NCBI GenBank assembly: GCA_024401555.1
Contig: JAKSKV010000015.1
Location: 1 to 64,000 of the forward strand
Origin: Paludibacteraceae bacterium
Lineage (GTDB): Bacteria > Bacteroidota > Bacteroidia > Bacteroidales > Paludibacteraceae
Direction: 5' to 3'
Length of the DNA stretch: 64,000 bases
The position numbers were made by a program, and so were the translations under genes. Shown here piece after piece: positions 53,163 through 62,245 of the stretch; the stretch's first letter is position 1, and every line of letters begins with the position of its first letter. The notes under the pieces were generated by a model that was given only the letters and a program-made list of their open reading frames with translations, was not told the DNA's origin and ran no database searches.

Positions 53163-55064
53163 TCAGAAACTCAACGCCGCACCAGCCATAACGTTCGCAC
53201 CAGGCAATGGATAGCCCGCATTGATTTCGTATTTCCGATTCAACAAATTCTCTCCCCTCGCCCAAAGTTTGACATAACGGTTGAACCGATAAGAGAGCAT
53301 CGCATTGAGCAAGGTGAAATTCTCCTTCTCCTCCTGCTCTCCCACCGCAGTGTAGAGTCCGGCCACTTGTTGAATACCCAGGCTTGCGGCCCAGCCCTTC
53401 ATTTGGAACGAGGCGCCTACATAACCCTTGTAGGTGGGAGCAGCCACCACAGGGAACCGCATGTGCAGATAACTATGGTTGGTGGAGAGACGCCAATGCT
53501 CATTGATGTGCCAAGTAAGGTCACCCTCCACGCCCATATTCTCGATCTCACCCGTGTTGACATTGCGTTTCTGAATGGTCTGAATGATATTGTCTCCCTT
53601 GATATAGAAGATATTAACACCACCATTCACCTTATTACCGACATGCGAATCGTTTCGCCAGGAGAGTTCGTAATTCCAAAGGCGTTCAGGTCGCAACTCC
53701 GTATTGGAAGGCGGATAGAGATACATCTCTTTGGTGGTTGGATTCCTAAATCCCTTGCTAGCCATCAACTTAATCGTATTATGTCTATGAGCCCTGAAAA
53801 CCACACCAGCCTGCGGAACCCATTCGCCACCCACCACGGAGTGGTGGTCATAGCGGATACCCGCATCCAACGAAAACCATTCCACCAAGTCTTGATGGAA
53901 ATTCACATAACCCGCCACCTCATTGTTATGGACATGCGCAGATTGCTTGTTAGGCGTCTCCATTACCTCACCTGTCTCCCGGTTGGTATAATAGGCACGG
54001 CCGTAAATATGTTGGTAGTCAAAACCAAAGGTCACCCGGTTGCCATGTAAGAAATTCACATACTGCGTCACCGTCGCACCCGCCAAGGCATCCTTGGAAC
54101 GGAAGAGCCTCTTTTGAGGAGAGCCCCCCTCCACCGCATAACCATCATTGATCTTATGTCTTCCGAAATTATCATAGATACTAATCGTACCACCCGTTCT
54201 TTTATAGCGATTATCCACACCCATCGCCACGACACCACGGGTAATCCATTGGTCCGCCTCCAACAACGGAGCGGATTCCGGACCAGGATTTGAGGCCTTG
54301 AAATGAGTCATATCCGCATTGAGATAACTCTTCCAATGCTGGTCGAACTGATACCCCAAATTCACATAACCGCCATATTGGGTGATCCCCATGTGGGGAC
54401 GATGGTTGTCGCTCCTTCCGAACTGCGCCGCCACTGTGCTCGTGAACTTGCCCTTCTTCACCTGATTGGACACCTCAGACTGCACCGTTCCGAAACTACC
54501 GGCACCCAAATCGATGTTGGTTAGCACCGTATCCATCTTCAGTTTTCTGGATATAATATTCACGACGCCCCCCATCGCATTGGATCCATACATCATAGAG
54601 GCGGGGCCACGAAGCACCTCGACACGATCCGTCATCATCGTCTGATAACTATCCGCAATGCTATGGCCGAAAATCCCCTGGTATTGAGGATGTCCATCCA
54701 CCAAGACCAACAACTGACCATTGGCCGACGAGATACCGCGCAACATCATCGCACCCGATCCACCGGCACTGACACCATAACCCATCATGCCACGACTGGT
54801 CACCATCAAATTAGGCACCTCCTCCATCAACGTAGGCAAAACATTCTGATGTTCAGTTGCCGTCAATTGACGACGATCGAGCAAAGTATAGGACATCGGC
54901 ACATGTCGGGCACCGCAAACACCGGCACGCATACCCGTCACGACAACAGACTCCAACTGCACATCCAACATCTTCGACGCAGGCACGGAATCCACCGAAA
55001 CCGTTTGAGCGGAGATATTACCTACCAAAAGAAGACTTAAAAAAGGAACGAAAAAATTCTTCAA
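53163..55064 (-). CDS. TonB-dependent outer-membrane receptor
   Basis: The 633 residues have a signal peptide (about 1-19, I-S-A-Q), a TonB-box-like region with E-S-V-V-V-T-G near 37-43, a plug domain (about 45-160: M-L-R-G-I-S-S, V-L-V-D-G-H-P-Q-Y, V-E-V-L-R-G-P-A-S-M-M-Y-G-S-N-A-M-G-G) and a 22-strand barrel ending in F (A-A-L-S-F). No N-terminal carboxypeptidase-like domain, so it is the short BtuB/FepA type rather than SusC. The substrate (heme, siderophore, cobalamin or metal) cannot be read from sequence. It stands alone. Confidence 0.92.
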   Translation of the reverse strand: MKNFFVPFLSLLLVGNISAQTVSVDSVPASKMLDVQLESVVVTGMRAGVCGARHVPMSYTLLDRRQLTATEHQNVLPTLMEEVPNLMVTSRGMMGYGVSAGGSGAMMLRGISSANGQLLVLVDGHPQYQGIFGHSIADSYQTMMTDRVEVLRGPASMMYGSNAMGGVVNIISRKLKMDTVLTNIDLGAGSFGTVQSEVSNQVKKGKFTSTVAAQFGRSDNHRPHMGITQYGGYVNLGYQFDQHWKSYLNADMTHFKASNPGPESAPLLEADQWITRGVVAMGVDNRYKRTGGTISIYDNFGRHKINDGYAVEGGSPQKRLFRSKDALAGATVTQYVNFLHGNRVTFGFDYQHIYGRAYYTNRETGEVMETPNKQSAHVHNNEVAGYVNFHQDLVEWFSLDAGIRYDHHSVVGGEWVPQAGVVFRAHRHNTIKLMASKGFRNPTTKEMYLYPPSNTELRPERLWNYELSWRNDSHVGNKVNGGVNIFYIKGDNIIQTIQKRNVNTGEIENMGVEGDLTWHINEHWRLSTNHSYLHMRFPVVAAPTYKGYVGASFQMKGWAASLGIQQVAGLYTAVGEQEEKENFTLLNAMLSYRFNRYVKLWARGENLLNRKYEINAGYPLPGANVMAGAALSF

Positions 55065-55104
55065 AATTCGAGTGATTTAATAAAACAAGAAACACTTATC
55101 ATTG

Positions 55105-55112
55105 CAAAAGTA
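55105..55112 (-). promoter_or_regulatory. -7 promoter element of the TonB-receptor gene
   Basis: TACTTTTG read on the minus strand, 40 bases before the receptor start, matches TAnnTTTG. No clear -33 TTG was found and no Fur-like operator was recognised. Confidence 0.55.
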
Positions 55113-55144
55113 ACAAAATTCTCCTTGCGAAACTAAACGAGAAA

Positions 55145-56170
55145 CTAAATTCTCTTTACCTTTCCAGAATCAGTCCGAGTGAATTGGGGAAGGAAAACAA
55201 TCTCCTTCGGCATCTCATAAGGGGAGAGCACTTCTGACAAGGCGCTTTTTAAAGACGAAACATCAAATGGTTCCGACTCAATTTTCAACACGACACGCTG
55301 ACCGAACTTCGCATCTGGCTGGCCCACAAAATAGTAAGGATGTAATATCAGCCGTTCGATCTTCTTCTCCATCTTTTCAGGGAAGACCTTCACTCCACCC
55401 GTATTAATAACATTATCCCAACGGCCCAACCAGCGGAACGAGCGTTCCGTGAGCAACTCCACCATATCATTGGTAACAAAAGGCGACCCTTGCAAATAGT
55501 CGGCATGGATCACCAAACACCCTCTGTTATCCGTTGTGAAATGGACATCGGGCAAAGCACGGTAGAGCGGTGCGCCACATTTAGGCAACTCAGAGAGCGC
55601 CACATGCGAAACCGTCTCCGTCATTCCATAGGAGATGTAGGATTTCAGAGGCAACGAGGTGAGCCAATCCAACTCATCCTTCATCAGCAGGCTGCCACCC
55701 ACCAAGAGATGTTTGACATGAGAGAGAGACTTTTCACCCTCTCCACTCTCCATCAACGAATGGACCTGTAACGGCACCATAGAGACCAAATCATACGATC
55801 TTTCCAAACGAGGCATAGAGGAGGCTGGCTGAACATAGAGATCCAAGCCACCCACAATGGCACGCACCACCATCATCTTTCCCGCAATATAGTTGGCGGA
55901 TAGGCACATCAGCAAGGAATCGCCTGGATTTAAGCCGAAAAAAGCATTCGTCCGCTTCGCAGACTCCCGCATAGATTGCTTCGAGAGCTCTATCCTTTTC
56001 GGCTCTCCCGTAGAACCAGAGGTCTGACCAAGGACGAACGCCGAATCACTCCACCATGCTAGCATGAAATCAGCAAAAGCCGCATCGCACCCCTCTATAG
56101 AGAGAAGAAGAGAACGGTCACGCATCTGCGATTCATTCAAAAGGACGCCATTGACTCTGAGATTCATCAT
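55145..56170 (-). CDS. menE: MenE-like O-succinylbenzoate-CoA ligase
   Basis: An AMP-forming acyl-CoA ligase; MenE activates O-succinylbenzoate in menaquinone synthesis. The 341 residues show the P-loop T-S-G-S-T-G-E-P-K near 49-57, Y-G-M-T-E near 195-199, the G-R-W-D-N hinge motif near 252 and a C-terminal lobe ending in D-S-G-K-V-K-R with the catalytic Lys. Short length is usual for MenE in Bacteroidota. Other men genes are not in the window, so the specific assignment is by length and family. Confidence 0.85.
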   Translation of the reverse strand: MMNLRVNGVLLNESQMRDRSLLLSIEGCDAAFADFMLAWWSDSAFVLGQTSGSTGEPKRIELSKQSMRESAKRTNAFFGLNPGDSLLMCLSANYIAGKMMVVRAIVGGLDLYVQPASSMPRLERSYDLVSMVPLQVHSLMESGEGEKSLSHVKHLLVGGSLLMKDELDWLTSLPLKSYISYGMTETVSHVALSELPKCGAPLYRALPDVHFTTDNRGCLVIHADYLQGSPFVTNDMVELLTERSFRWLGRWDNVINTGGVKVFPEKMEKKIERLILHPYYFVGQPDAKFGQRVVLKIESEPFDVSSLKSALSEVLSPYEMPKEIVFLPQFTRTDSGKVKRI

Positions 56171-56221
56171 GAAATTTTTGTGGTTGCGACAGCAAAATTA
56201 CGAAAAAGTGGGTTACTATAA

Positions 56222-56255
56222 AAAACAAAAAAGCCCGAGCCAAAAGCCCGGGCTT
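56222..56255 (-). terminator. Intrinsic terminator of gapA
   Basis: AAGCCCGAGC (56231-56240) pairs with 56246-56255 with a single mismatch; the minus strand continues into T residues. Confidence 0.85.
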
Positions 56256-56275
56256 TAAAAGCTATTATATTAAGA

Positions 56276-57304
56276 TTAGCAGTTCTCTGCGAAGTACTTA
56301 ATAGTTCTAACCATTTGAGAAGTGTAAGAGTTCTCGTTGTCGTACCAAGAAACAACTTGTACTTGATAAGTATCGTCGTCGATCTTAGAAACCATTGTTT
56401 GAGTTGCATCGAACAATGAACCGAACTTCATACCGATGATATCTGAAGAAACGATCTCATCCTCAGTATATCCGTAAGACTCAGTTTGAGCAGCCTTCAT
56501 AGCAGCGTTGATACCCTCCTTAGTAACGTCCTTACCCTTAACAACTGCAACCAAGATAGTAGTTGAACCAGTTGGAGTTGGGATACGTTGTGCAGAACCG
56601 ATCAACTTACCGTTCAACTCAGGGATAACCAAACCGATAGCCTTAGCAGCACCAGTTGAGTTAGGAACGATGTTTTGAGCACCTGCACGAGAACGACGAA
56701 GGTCACCCTTACGTTGAGGTCCATCAAGGATCATTTGGTCACCAGTGTAAGCGTGGATAGTTGACATGATACCTGATTGGATAGCAGCGTACTTGTTCAA
56801 AGCTGCAGCCATAGGAGCCAAGCAGTTAGTTGTACAAGAAGCAGCAGAGATGATGTTATCGTTCTTAGTCAAAGTCTTGTGGTTAACGTTGTAAACGATA
56901 GTTGGAAGGTCGTTTCCTGCAGGAGCAGAGATAACAACTTTCTTAGCACCAGCAGCGATGTGAGCAGCTGCCTTCTCCTTTGAAGTATAGAAACCAGTAC
57001 ACTCAAGAACAACGTCTACACCGTTTGCCTTCCAAGGACACTCAGCAGCGTTAGCGCATGCAGAGATCTTGATCTCCTTACCGTCAACGATGATTGAATT
57101 GTCAGTAGCCTCTACAGTGTGCTTACCCTCACCGAACTTGCCAGCGAAACCACCTTGTGCAGTATCGTACTTCAACAAGTGAGCCAACATCTTAGGAGAA
57201 GTCAAGTCGTTGATTGCAACTACCTCATAACCATCTGCCTCAAACATTTGACGGAATGCAAGACGACCAATGCGTCCGAAACCATTAATAGCAACTTTTA
57301 CCAT
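56276..57304 (-). CDS. gapA: GapA, glyceraldehyde-3-phosphate dehydrogenase
   Basis: The glycolytic enzyme oxidises glyceraldehyde-3-phosphate with phosphate and NAD. The 342 residues show G-F-G-R-I-G-R near 8-14, catalytic Cys in A-S-C-T-T-N near 156-161, the catalytic His segment and N-S-Y-T near the end. Asp at D-L-T near 34 suggests NAD preference. Codon use is strongly biased (GCT, GTT, AAG), fitting high expression. Monocistronic with its own terminator. Confidence 0.97.
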   Translation of the reverse strand: MVKVAINGFGRIGRLAFRQMFEADGYEVVAINDLTSPKMLAHLLKYDTAQGGFAGKFGEGKHTVEATDNSIIVDGKEIKISACANAAECPWKANGVDVVLECTGFYTSKEKAAAHIAAGAKKVVISAPAGNDLPTIVYNVNHKTLTKNDNIISAASCTTNCLAPMAAALNKYAAIQSGIMSTIHAYTGDQMILDGPQRKGDLRRSRAGAQNIVPNSTGAAKAIGLVIPELNGKLIGSAQRIPTPTGSTTILVAVVKGKDVTKEGINAAMKAAQTESYGYTEDEIVSSDIIGMKFGSLFDATQTMVSKIDDDTYQVQVVSWYDNENSYTSQMVRTIKYFAENC

Positions 57305-57402
57305 TTTAAAATTATATTTATGTTAAACAAATAAATAATATCCTTTTCTAATTACACATACAAATACATCAGATCAATAAAAACACGCAAGCCGAAGAAC
57401 GA

Positions 57403-57501
57403 TTAGAAACAACCGCACCCCGAAGACTTACATGATGCCACAATCAATAGAATGACGAGCGTCAATATTAATTTGATATATTTCCTGAACGAATTACGCA
57501 T
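57403..57501 (-). CDS. Micro-lipoprotein of 32 residues (three-Cys mature peptide)
   Basis: ATG at 57501 to TAA at 57403 codes for 32 residues. A basic start, the hydrophobic core L-I-L-T-L-V-I-L-L-I-V and a lipobox V-A-S-C (Cys24) form a lipoprotein signal; signal peptidase II would release a nine-residue peptide CKSSGCGCF. Its first eight bases (ATGCGTAA) overlap the end of the preceding small gene, so translation is coupled. The gap to gapA (98 bases) shows no other signal. I know no function; short Cys-containing lipoproteins are frequent and often unannotated in this phylum. Confidence 0.6.
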   Translation of the reverse strand: MRNSFRKYIKLILTLVILLIVASCKSSGCGCF

Positions 57502-57622
57502 TGTGTTGGAGTTCAATCACCTCAGTGTGCATATTTCCATATCCAGGACAAAGTTGTTGCTTGCAAGCACTCATTGCCAATAGCAATAATGCAGCTGCGA
57601 TAATCATCTTAATTGTCTTCAT
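57494..57622 (-). CDS. Micro-lipoprotein of 42 residues
   Basis: ATG at 57622 to TAA at 57494 codes for 42 residues with a clear lipoprotein signal (hydrophobic I-I-A-A-A-L-L-L-L-A-M then S-A-C, Cys20). The mature part of 23 residues starts C-K-Q-Q-L-C-P-G-Y-G; C-P-x-Y-like motifs recur in small Bacteroidota lipoproteins. It is the first gene of an overlapping pair and is preceded by the DUF4105 gene 50 bases upstream on the same strand. Confidence 0.65.
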   Translation of the reverse strand: MKTIKMIIAAALLLLAMSACKQQLCPGYGNMHTEVIELQHNA

Positions 57623-57671
57623 TGTGTATCAAATTATATAGTTATCATTCAGTTCTGCAAATTTACTTTTT

Positions 57672-58883
57672 TTATTTTATTTGTTGTTTATCCGAAAGCC
57701 TTTTTTTATTGAAAAAATCTAAAAAAGAGCAACGGTCGGGACAGATATACGCCAATGCGTTAATTATCAAAGAGATAGACAGCAACACAAATTCTGCACA
57801 CGATCCTTGCAAAAACGGAGCCGCTACCAGCAGGTACATAGCGCATAGGATAATGTCAACGACCAGCCAAACTCTTGAAAAATCACTTCGCAATCCAAAG
57901 AACAGAATCACCGCCGTCACCCAATGCAACGGATTCAACCAAAACAAATTAAAGTTAGGAGATGTGCACTCATGGGTGGAGAAAAAGGTCAAGTAGAAGA
58001 CCAAACAGCCCAGCGCACCCGTCACCAAGAAGCAGAGGCCTCCGAAACCGCGGGCAAATCCCACATGTCCCTTCACGGAAAGGAACAGCGCAAGCGACGA
58101 GAGCAACAAAACGACCAATGAGGCAAACAAAGGCGTCTGCCACAGAGAGGGAACAGCAGAGGAATCCTTGGTTAACGCCGGAGGGAAGAGGCAAACTTTA
58201 GCCTTCACCAACGGACGGCAGGTCCCGTCAGGCGAAACGATCTTCGCGTGGTCCCAAAGAGACATCAAATTAACAGGGAGGAAAGTCACACCCGAATCAG
58301 GCACCACTTTATCCGCCTCGCTTCCCAAGCAGACATCGATTCCCACACGCAGCCAAGGAGCCGACGCGCATAACCGGTGGGTGATGTCGCGATAACTTTC
58401 CCTATTTTTCACATCCTCATAGACAATGCCCTTGACGCAACGCTCCACCAATCGTTGTGGACGGGTGGCGCAGTTATCGGAGAAAAATTTATATCGATAA
58501 ACGGCATTTTCAGGTCGAAGGTTCTCCTTCAACGCCTCCGCAACCGCCGCAGCCTCCTCATCCGTCAGATTAAGAATCTGCGCATAGGCGGGGCTCCTCT
58601 TCCACTTCAGTTCACCCATCATCATCCTCGGACTCTCCTCATCCAATAGGTAATCGGTCTGTCCAGAGACGAACTTATAGACAAAATCCTCATCGAACTC
58701 GAATACGCCATAGTTGTAAACCCGGGAAAAAGAATCACTCTCCACCAACAGTGCGGTGTGCCCCCACAGCGTATAGACCTCCCTATCCGAAGGATACGAG
58801 GTCACAACGGATACACTCACCTTGGCGTGGGCGTACAACGACACCAACGCAAAAACAAGAAGTGCCAGCCAACGATACTTCAC
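57672..58883 (-). CDS. DUF4105 (LNB-type) periplasmic/membrane protein
   Basis: The 403 residues have a signal peptide (about 1-20, A-H-A-K), the DUF4105 domain (about 22-190) with the conserved L-W-G-H-T-A-L-L near 39-46 and S-D-N-C-A-T-R near 134-140, suggestive of a Cys/His papain-like site, and about five C-terminal membrane helices (about 247-395). The activity is not known. ATG at 58883 gives the signal peptide directly. Confidence 0.88.
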   Translation of the reverse strand: MKYRWLALLVFALVSLYAHAKVSVSVVTSYPSDREVYTLWGHTALLVESDSFSRVYNYGVFEFDEDFVYKFVSGQTDYLLDEESPRMMMGELKWKRSPAYAQILNLTDEEAAAVAEALKENLRPENAVYRYKFFSDNCATRPQRLVERCVKGIVYEDVKNRESYRDITHRLCASAPWLRVGIDVCLGSEADKVVPDSGVTFLPVNLMSLWDHAKIVSPDGTCRPLVKAKVCLFPPALTKDSSAVPSLWQTPLFASLVVLLLSSLALFLSVKGHVGFARGFGGLCFLVTGALGCLVFYLTFFSTHECTSPNFNLFWLNPLHWVTAVILFFGLRSDFSRVWLVVDIILCAMYLLVAAPFLQGSCAEFVLLSISLIINALAYICPDRCSFLDFFNKKRLSDKQQIK

Positions 58884-58919
58884 AATGATAAATTCTTGGA
58901 TAAAATTTCTTGGATAAAC

Positions 58920-59240
58920 TTACTTGACCACAAAACGTTGCACCAGATTTCCAATCTTCACTACATAGAAACCTTTTTTCAAGTTCAATGCGATCTTTTC
59001 GCTATCAGAAGTCATTTCAAAAGAGAGGACCGAAACACCCAACATATTCATCACAGTCACCTTTGTACCTGCTTTCACATCAGAAAGGTAGAGGTAGTTA
59101 TCGGCGACGCTCACCGCTGGGACCATTCTCTCCACACCCTGTTCGTCACGCACCTCTTCTCCTCTGCCCTGCGCTTGTGCGAACGACAAAGAGACTTGTG
59201 TAAGTGTAAACAATGATAATATGAAAAGAATTTTCCTCAT
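58920..59240 (-). CDS. Short secreted protein consisting mainly of a T9SS type-A-like sorting domain
   Basis: The 106 residues have a signal peptide (about 1-23, F-A-Q-A), a 20-residue acidic linker and then a type-A sorting-domain-like sequence: L-Y-L-S-D-V-K-A-G-T-K-V-T-V-M-N-M-L-G near 51-69, and L-N-L-K-K-G-F-Y-V-V-K-I-G with final Q-R-F-V-V-K. There is no cargo domain between signal and tail. Such free-standing tails are known in Bacteroidales; some occur in species without type IX secretion. Function unknown. Confidence 0.75.
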   Translation of the reverse strand: MRKILFILSLFTLTQVSLSFAQAQGRGEEVRDEQGVERMVPAVSVADNYLYLSDVKAGTKVTVMNMLGVSVLSFEMTSDSEKIALNLKKGFYVVKIGNLVQRFVVK

Positions 59241-59342
59241 AAAACGTCCTTCTTTTTCTGCAAAAATAACAACGCGAGGGGTTACTTCAAAATTTTTTCA
59301 CAATTATTTTTCCGAAGGCACAATAAAAAAGGTAAATAATAG

Positions 59343-59792
59343 TTACGCGAGATCGGGTTCGTAAGCATGGATCCTTTTCCGCCACTCATCGGAGATTGGC
59401 AGAGAGGTATTGTTCGAAGGATCGAATCCGCACATAACCGTATGGCAAACACATTTCACCCGATCATTTCTTCTGTCATACAGCATTTGCACCAACTTCA
59501 CACTCTTATTGCCGACAGAGAGGACCTTGGTACGCACCACGATATCATCTTCCATAAAGACAGGGACCATATAGTCAACATCCACGTGAACAATCACCAA
59601 ATCGACATCACCGCTTCGCACGCCCTTATACCCCATCGCCTCGAAATAGGAGACCTTGCCCAGATCGAAATAGGAAAGAAGGACCGAGTTGTTGACATGT
59701 CCGATCACATCCACATCATTGAAACGGATTTGCACAGGGAGTTCGTGACGGAACCGCAGTGTCGATATATCATACGAAGGTGTCATACCCAT
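59343..59792 (-). CDS. Acyl-CoA thioesterase (HotDog fold, 4HBT)
   Basis: The 149 residues contain the 4HBT signature R-F-N-D-V-D-V-I-G-H-V-N-N-S near 23-36, where the Asp is the predicted catalytic residue, then the long helix Y-F-D-L-G-K-V-S-Y-F and a strand-rich half. YbgC-like members hydrolyse acyl-CoA. The start could be the ATG at 59792 or two codons later. It is eight bases after the dciA-like gene on the same strand. Confidence 0.88.
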   Translation of the reverse strand: MGMTPSYDISTLRFRHELPVQIRFNDVDVIGHVNNSVLLSYFDLGKVSYFEAMGYKGVRSGDVDLVIVHVDVDYMVPVFMEDDIVVRTKVLSVGNKSVKLVQMLYDRRNDRVKCVCHTVMCGFDPSNNTSLPISDEWRKRIHAYEPDLA

Positions 59793-59799
59793 TATTATA

Positions 59800-60090
59800 T
59801 TATAAAAAGATAATTTCGTTCAACAACTCTTGCCCCACCTTTTCGTTGAGACGTTTCATCAAAACGGAGCGCTGCATCATCAAATCATTCTTCAGCAAAG
59901 GAGATGTCAATTTCACGAAGAGTTTTCCATCCTTCACACTCACGGAGTTAGTATAACGGGCGACATTACCGCCTGCGAGTTTCATCCACTCCTCCTTTAC
60001 CTGCTCCTCAGCGAAGTGTTTGCCCAACTCCCCTTGTCGAAGGAAATCGCCTATCAAGCCGCCCAAGCGGGTAGGTTTCTTCACATCCAT
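59800..60090 (-). CDS. DUF721/DciA-like protein
   Basis: The 96 residues are the DUF721 domain: L-G-G-L-I-G-D-F-L-R-Q near 9-19, V-K-E-E-W-M-K-L-A-G near 31-40 and L-F-V-K-L-T-S-P-L-L-K-N-D-L near 55-68. DciA is the ancestral loader of the replicative helicase DnaB in bacteria lacking DnaC or DnaI. Placement directly after recF (10-base overlap) supports a link with replication. Very short version without extension. Confidence 0.85.
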   Translation of the reverse strand: MDVKKPTRLGGLIGDFLRQGELGKHFAEEQVKEEWMKLAGGNVARYTNSVSVKDGKLFVKLTSPLLKNDLMMQRSVLMKRLNEKVGQELLNEIIFL

Positions 60091-61196
60091 GGCTTCTCCT
60101 CCTTCAATAGTTCCACCAGACCATTCTCCACCTTATAGAGAAGATAATCGCAACCCGAATGTTCCAATATGGAAGAGAGATGCTCCCTATCCGTATCGGA
60201 GATGAACACTTGACCGAATCGGTCATCTTTCAGCAATTGAATAATTTGGCTCACACGTTGGGCGTCCAATTTATCGAAGATATCATCCAACAGCAAAATA
60301 GGGCGCACGCCACTACGCTCTTTCAAAAAATTGAACTGCGCCAATTTCAAGGCGATCAGATAGGTTTTGTTCTGTCCTTGAGAGCCTATCTTCTTGATTG
60401 GGAAACCATCCATCTCCATATCCAAATCATCCTTGTGGATGCCTTTGGTGGAATAACCGATCACAAAGTCACGGTCACGCGTCTGGCGAAGTTGCTCCTC
60501 AAACGGGGTGGCATCCTGCAAATGGGAACGATACGAGAGCCCGACCGACTCCTTCTCGTTCGACACAATGCGGTGGAATTCAGAGAAATGGGGCAGGAAA
60601 CGTTCTATGAATTCGATGCGTTTCTCATAGATATAGGAGCCATACTCCACCATCTGCATCTCCAAAACATCCAACAAAAGATCTTCCCGCTTCTCCGCTT
60701 TGATCATGGCGTTACGCTGCATCAAGGTATTGTTATACGCCATCAGGCAAGAGAGGTATTTTTTGTCATATTGGGAGATGAAGCCATCCATAAACTTACG
60801 GCGCTCCTCGCTTCCCTCTTGGATCAAGGCACCGTCCGCCGGGGAAATCAGCACCAAAGGGAGCAATCCGATATGATCTGAGAGCTTTTCATACTCCTTC
60901 TTATCGCATTTGAAATGTTTCTTTTGGCGCCGTTTCAAGCCACAATAGATCTCCACGTTTCGGTCTCCTCGATCGTATGCGCCCTCCAACATCAGGAATT
61001 CCTCATCGTGGGTGATGTTTTGGCTATCGATCGCGTTGGAATGGCTCTTGCAGAACGAGAGGTAATAAACCGCATCCAGCAGATTGGTCTTGCCCATACC
61101 ATTATTGCCCACAAAGCAGTTGATCTTCGGAGAGAAGGTCAAATCCGCCTCACGGATATTTTTATAATTGAGTATGCGAAGACGATTCAGATGCAT
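60081..61196 (-). CDS. recF: RecF, recombination mediator ATPase
   Basis: RecF helps load RecA at single-strand gaps with RecO and RecR. The 371 residues show the Walker A G-N-N-G-M-G-K-T-N near 30-38, signature region, and Walker B I-L-L-L-D-D-I-F-D-K-L-D near 306-317. It overlaps the DUF721 gene by ten bases; the two with the thioesterase form an operon. In this phylum recF is separated from dnaA/dnaN. Confidence 0.95.
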   Translation of the reverse strand: MHLNRLRILNYKNIREADLTFSPKINCFVGNNGMGKTNLLDAVYYLSFCKSHSNAIDSQNITHDEEFLMLEGAYDRGDRNVEIYCGLKRRQKKHFKCDKKEYEKLSDHIGLLPLVLISPADGALIQEGSEERRKFMDGFISQYDKKYLSCLMAYNNTLMQRNAMIKAEKREDLLLDVLEMQMVEYGSYIYEKRIEFIERFLPHFSEFHRIVSNEKESVGLSYRSHLQDATPFEEQLRQTRDRDFVIGYSTKGIHKDDLDMEMDGFPIKKIGSQGQNKTYLIALKLAQFNFLKERSGVRPILLLDDIFDKLDAQRVSQIIQLLKDDRFGQVFISDTDREHLSSILEHSGCDYLLYKVENGLVELLKEEKPWM

Positions 61197-61236
61197 AAAG
61201 ACGCCATTTCACAAGTTCAAGGGAAAATTCGGCAAG

Positions 61237-61277
61237 AAAAAAAAGCCGCAGGAAACCCACCTAAGAGTTCCTGCGGC
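61237..61277 (-). terminator. Intrinsic terminator of phoH-purC
   Basis: GCCGCAGGAA (61245-61254) pairs perfectly with 61268-61277; the minus strand continues into T residues (61244-61237). Confidence 0.92.
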
Positions 61278-61287
61278 ATTATGGGGA

Positions 61288-62238
61288 TTATTTATTCAAA
61301 TAAGCCAATACGTTTTTCTCGATACGAGCATTCAATGCAGACATATCGGTCTCCTTTTGGAACTTCTCGCCTACGATGTTCTCGTATAACTCGATGTAAC
61401 GCTCAGAGATAGACTTCACGATCTCGTCAGTCATTTCAGGAACTTGTTGTCCTGCCTTGCCTTGGAAACCATTGTCCATCAACCACTCACGAACGAACTC
61501 CTTCGAGAGTTGCTTTTGAGCCTCACCCTTGTCGAAACGCTCTTGGTAACCCTCTGCATAGAAGTAACGGGAAGAGTCTGGCGTATGGATCTCATCCATC
61601 AAATAGATCTTTCCGTCAGCCTTTCCAAACTCATATTTGGTATCCACAAGGATCAAGCCACGCTTAGCGGCGATCTCAGAACCTCTTTGGAAGAGTGCCA
61701 ATGTATATTTCTCCAACACTGCGTAATCCTCTGCGGAGATCAAACCTTGCTTCAAGATCTCCTCCTTGGAGATATCCTCATCGTGCATACCGATCTCAGC
61801 CTTGGTGGTTGGGGTGATGATTGGGGTTGGGAACTTTTGGTTCTCCTTCATTCCCTCAGGAATCTTCACGCCGCAGATTTCGCGGACACCGCTCTTGTAT
61901 GCTCTCCAAGCGCTACCGCAAAGGTAACCGCGGACGATCATCTCAACAGGGAATCCCTCGCAACGGATACCGACAGTCACCATCGGATCTGGGGTAGCCA
62001 ACTTCCAGTTAGGACAGATATCCTTGGTGTCGTCCAAGAACTTAGCGGCGATTTGGTTCAACACCTGTCCCTTGAAAGGGATACCCTTAGGGAGGATCAC
62101 GTCGAATGCGGAGATTCTATCCGTAGCGACCATCACCAACTTATCGTCACCGACGCTATACACGTCTCTTACCTTACCATTGTAAACAGACTTTTGTCCA
62201 GGGAAATTAAATCCCGTCTTAGTCAATGCGCTTTCCAT
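61288..62238 (-). CDS. purC: PurC, SAICAR synthetase
   Basis: PurC ligates aspartate to CAIR in purine synthesis. The 316 residues have the family motifs G-K-V-R-D-V-Y near 22-28, A-T-D-R-I-S-A-F-D near 38-46, the [11 protein letters not shown] block near 105-115 and the [10 protein letters not shown] segment near 215-224. It follows phoH by seven bases and is terminated by a strong hairpin. Confidence 0.96.
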   Translation of the reverse strand: MESALTKTGFNFPGQKSVYNGKVRDVYSVGDDKLVMVATDRISAFDVILPKGIPFKGQVLNQIAAKFLDDTKDICPNWKLATPDPMVTVGIRCEGFPVEMIVRGYLCGSAWRAYKSGVREICGVKIPEGMKENQKFPTPIITPTTKAEIGMHDEDISKEEILKQGLISAEDYAVLEKYTLALFQRGSEIAAKRGLILVDTKYEFGKADGKIYLMDEIHTPDSSRYFYAEGYQERFDKGEAQKQLSKEFVREWLMDNGFQGKAGQQVPEMTDEIVKSISERYIELYENIVGEKFQKETDMSALNARIEKNVLAYLNK

Positions 62239-62245
62239 ATTGCTA

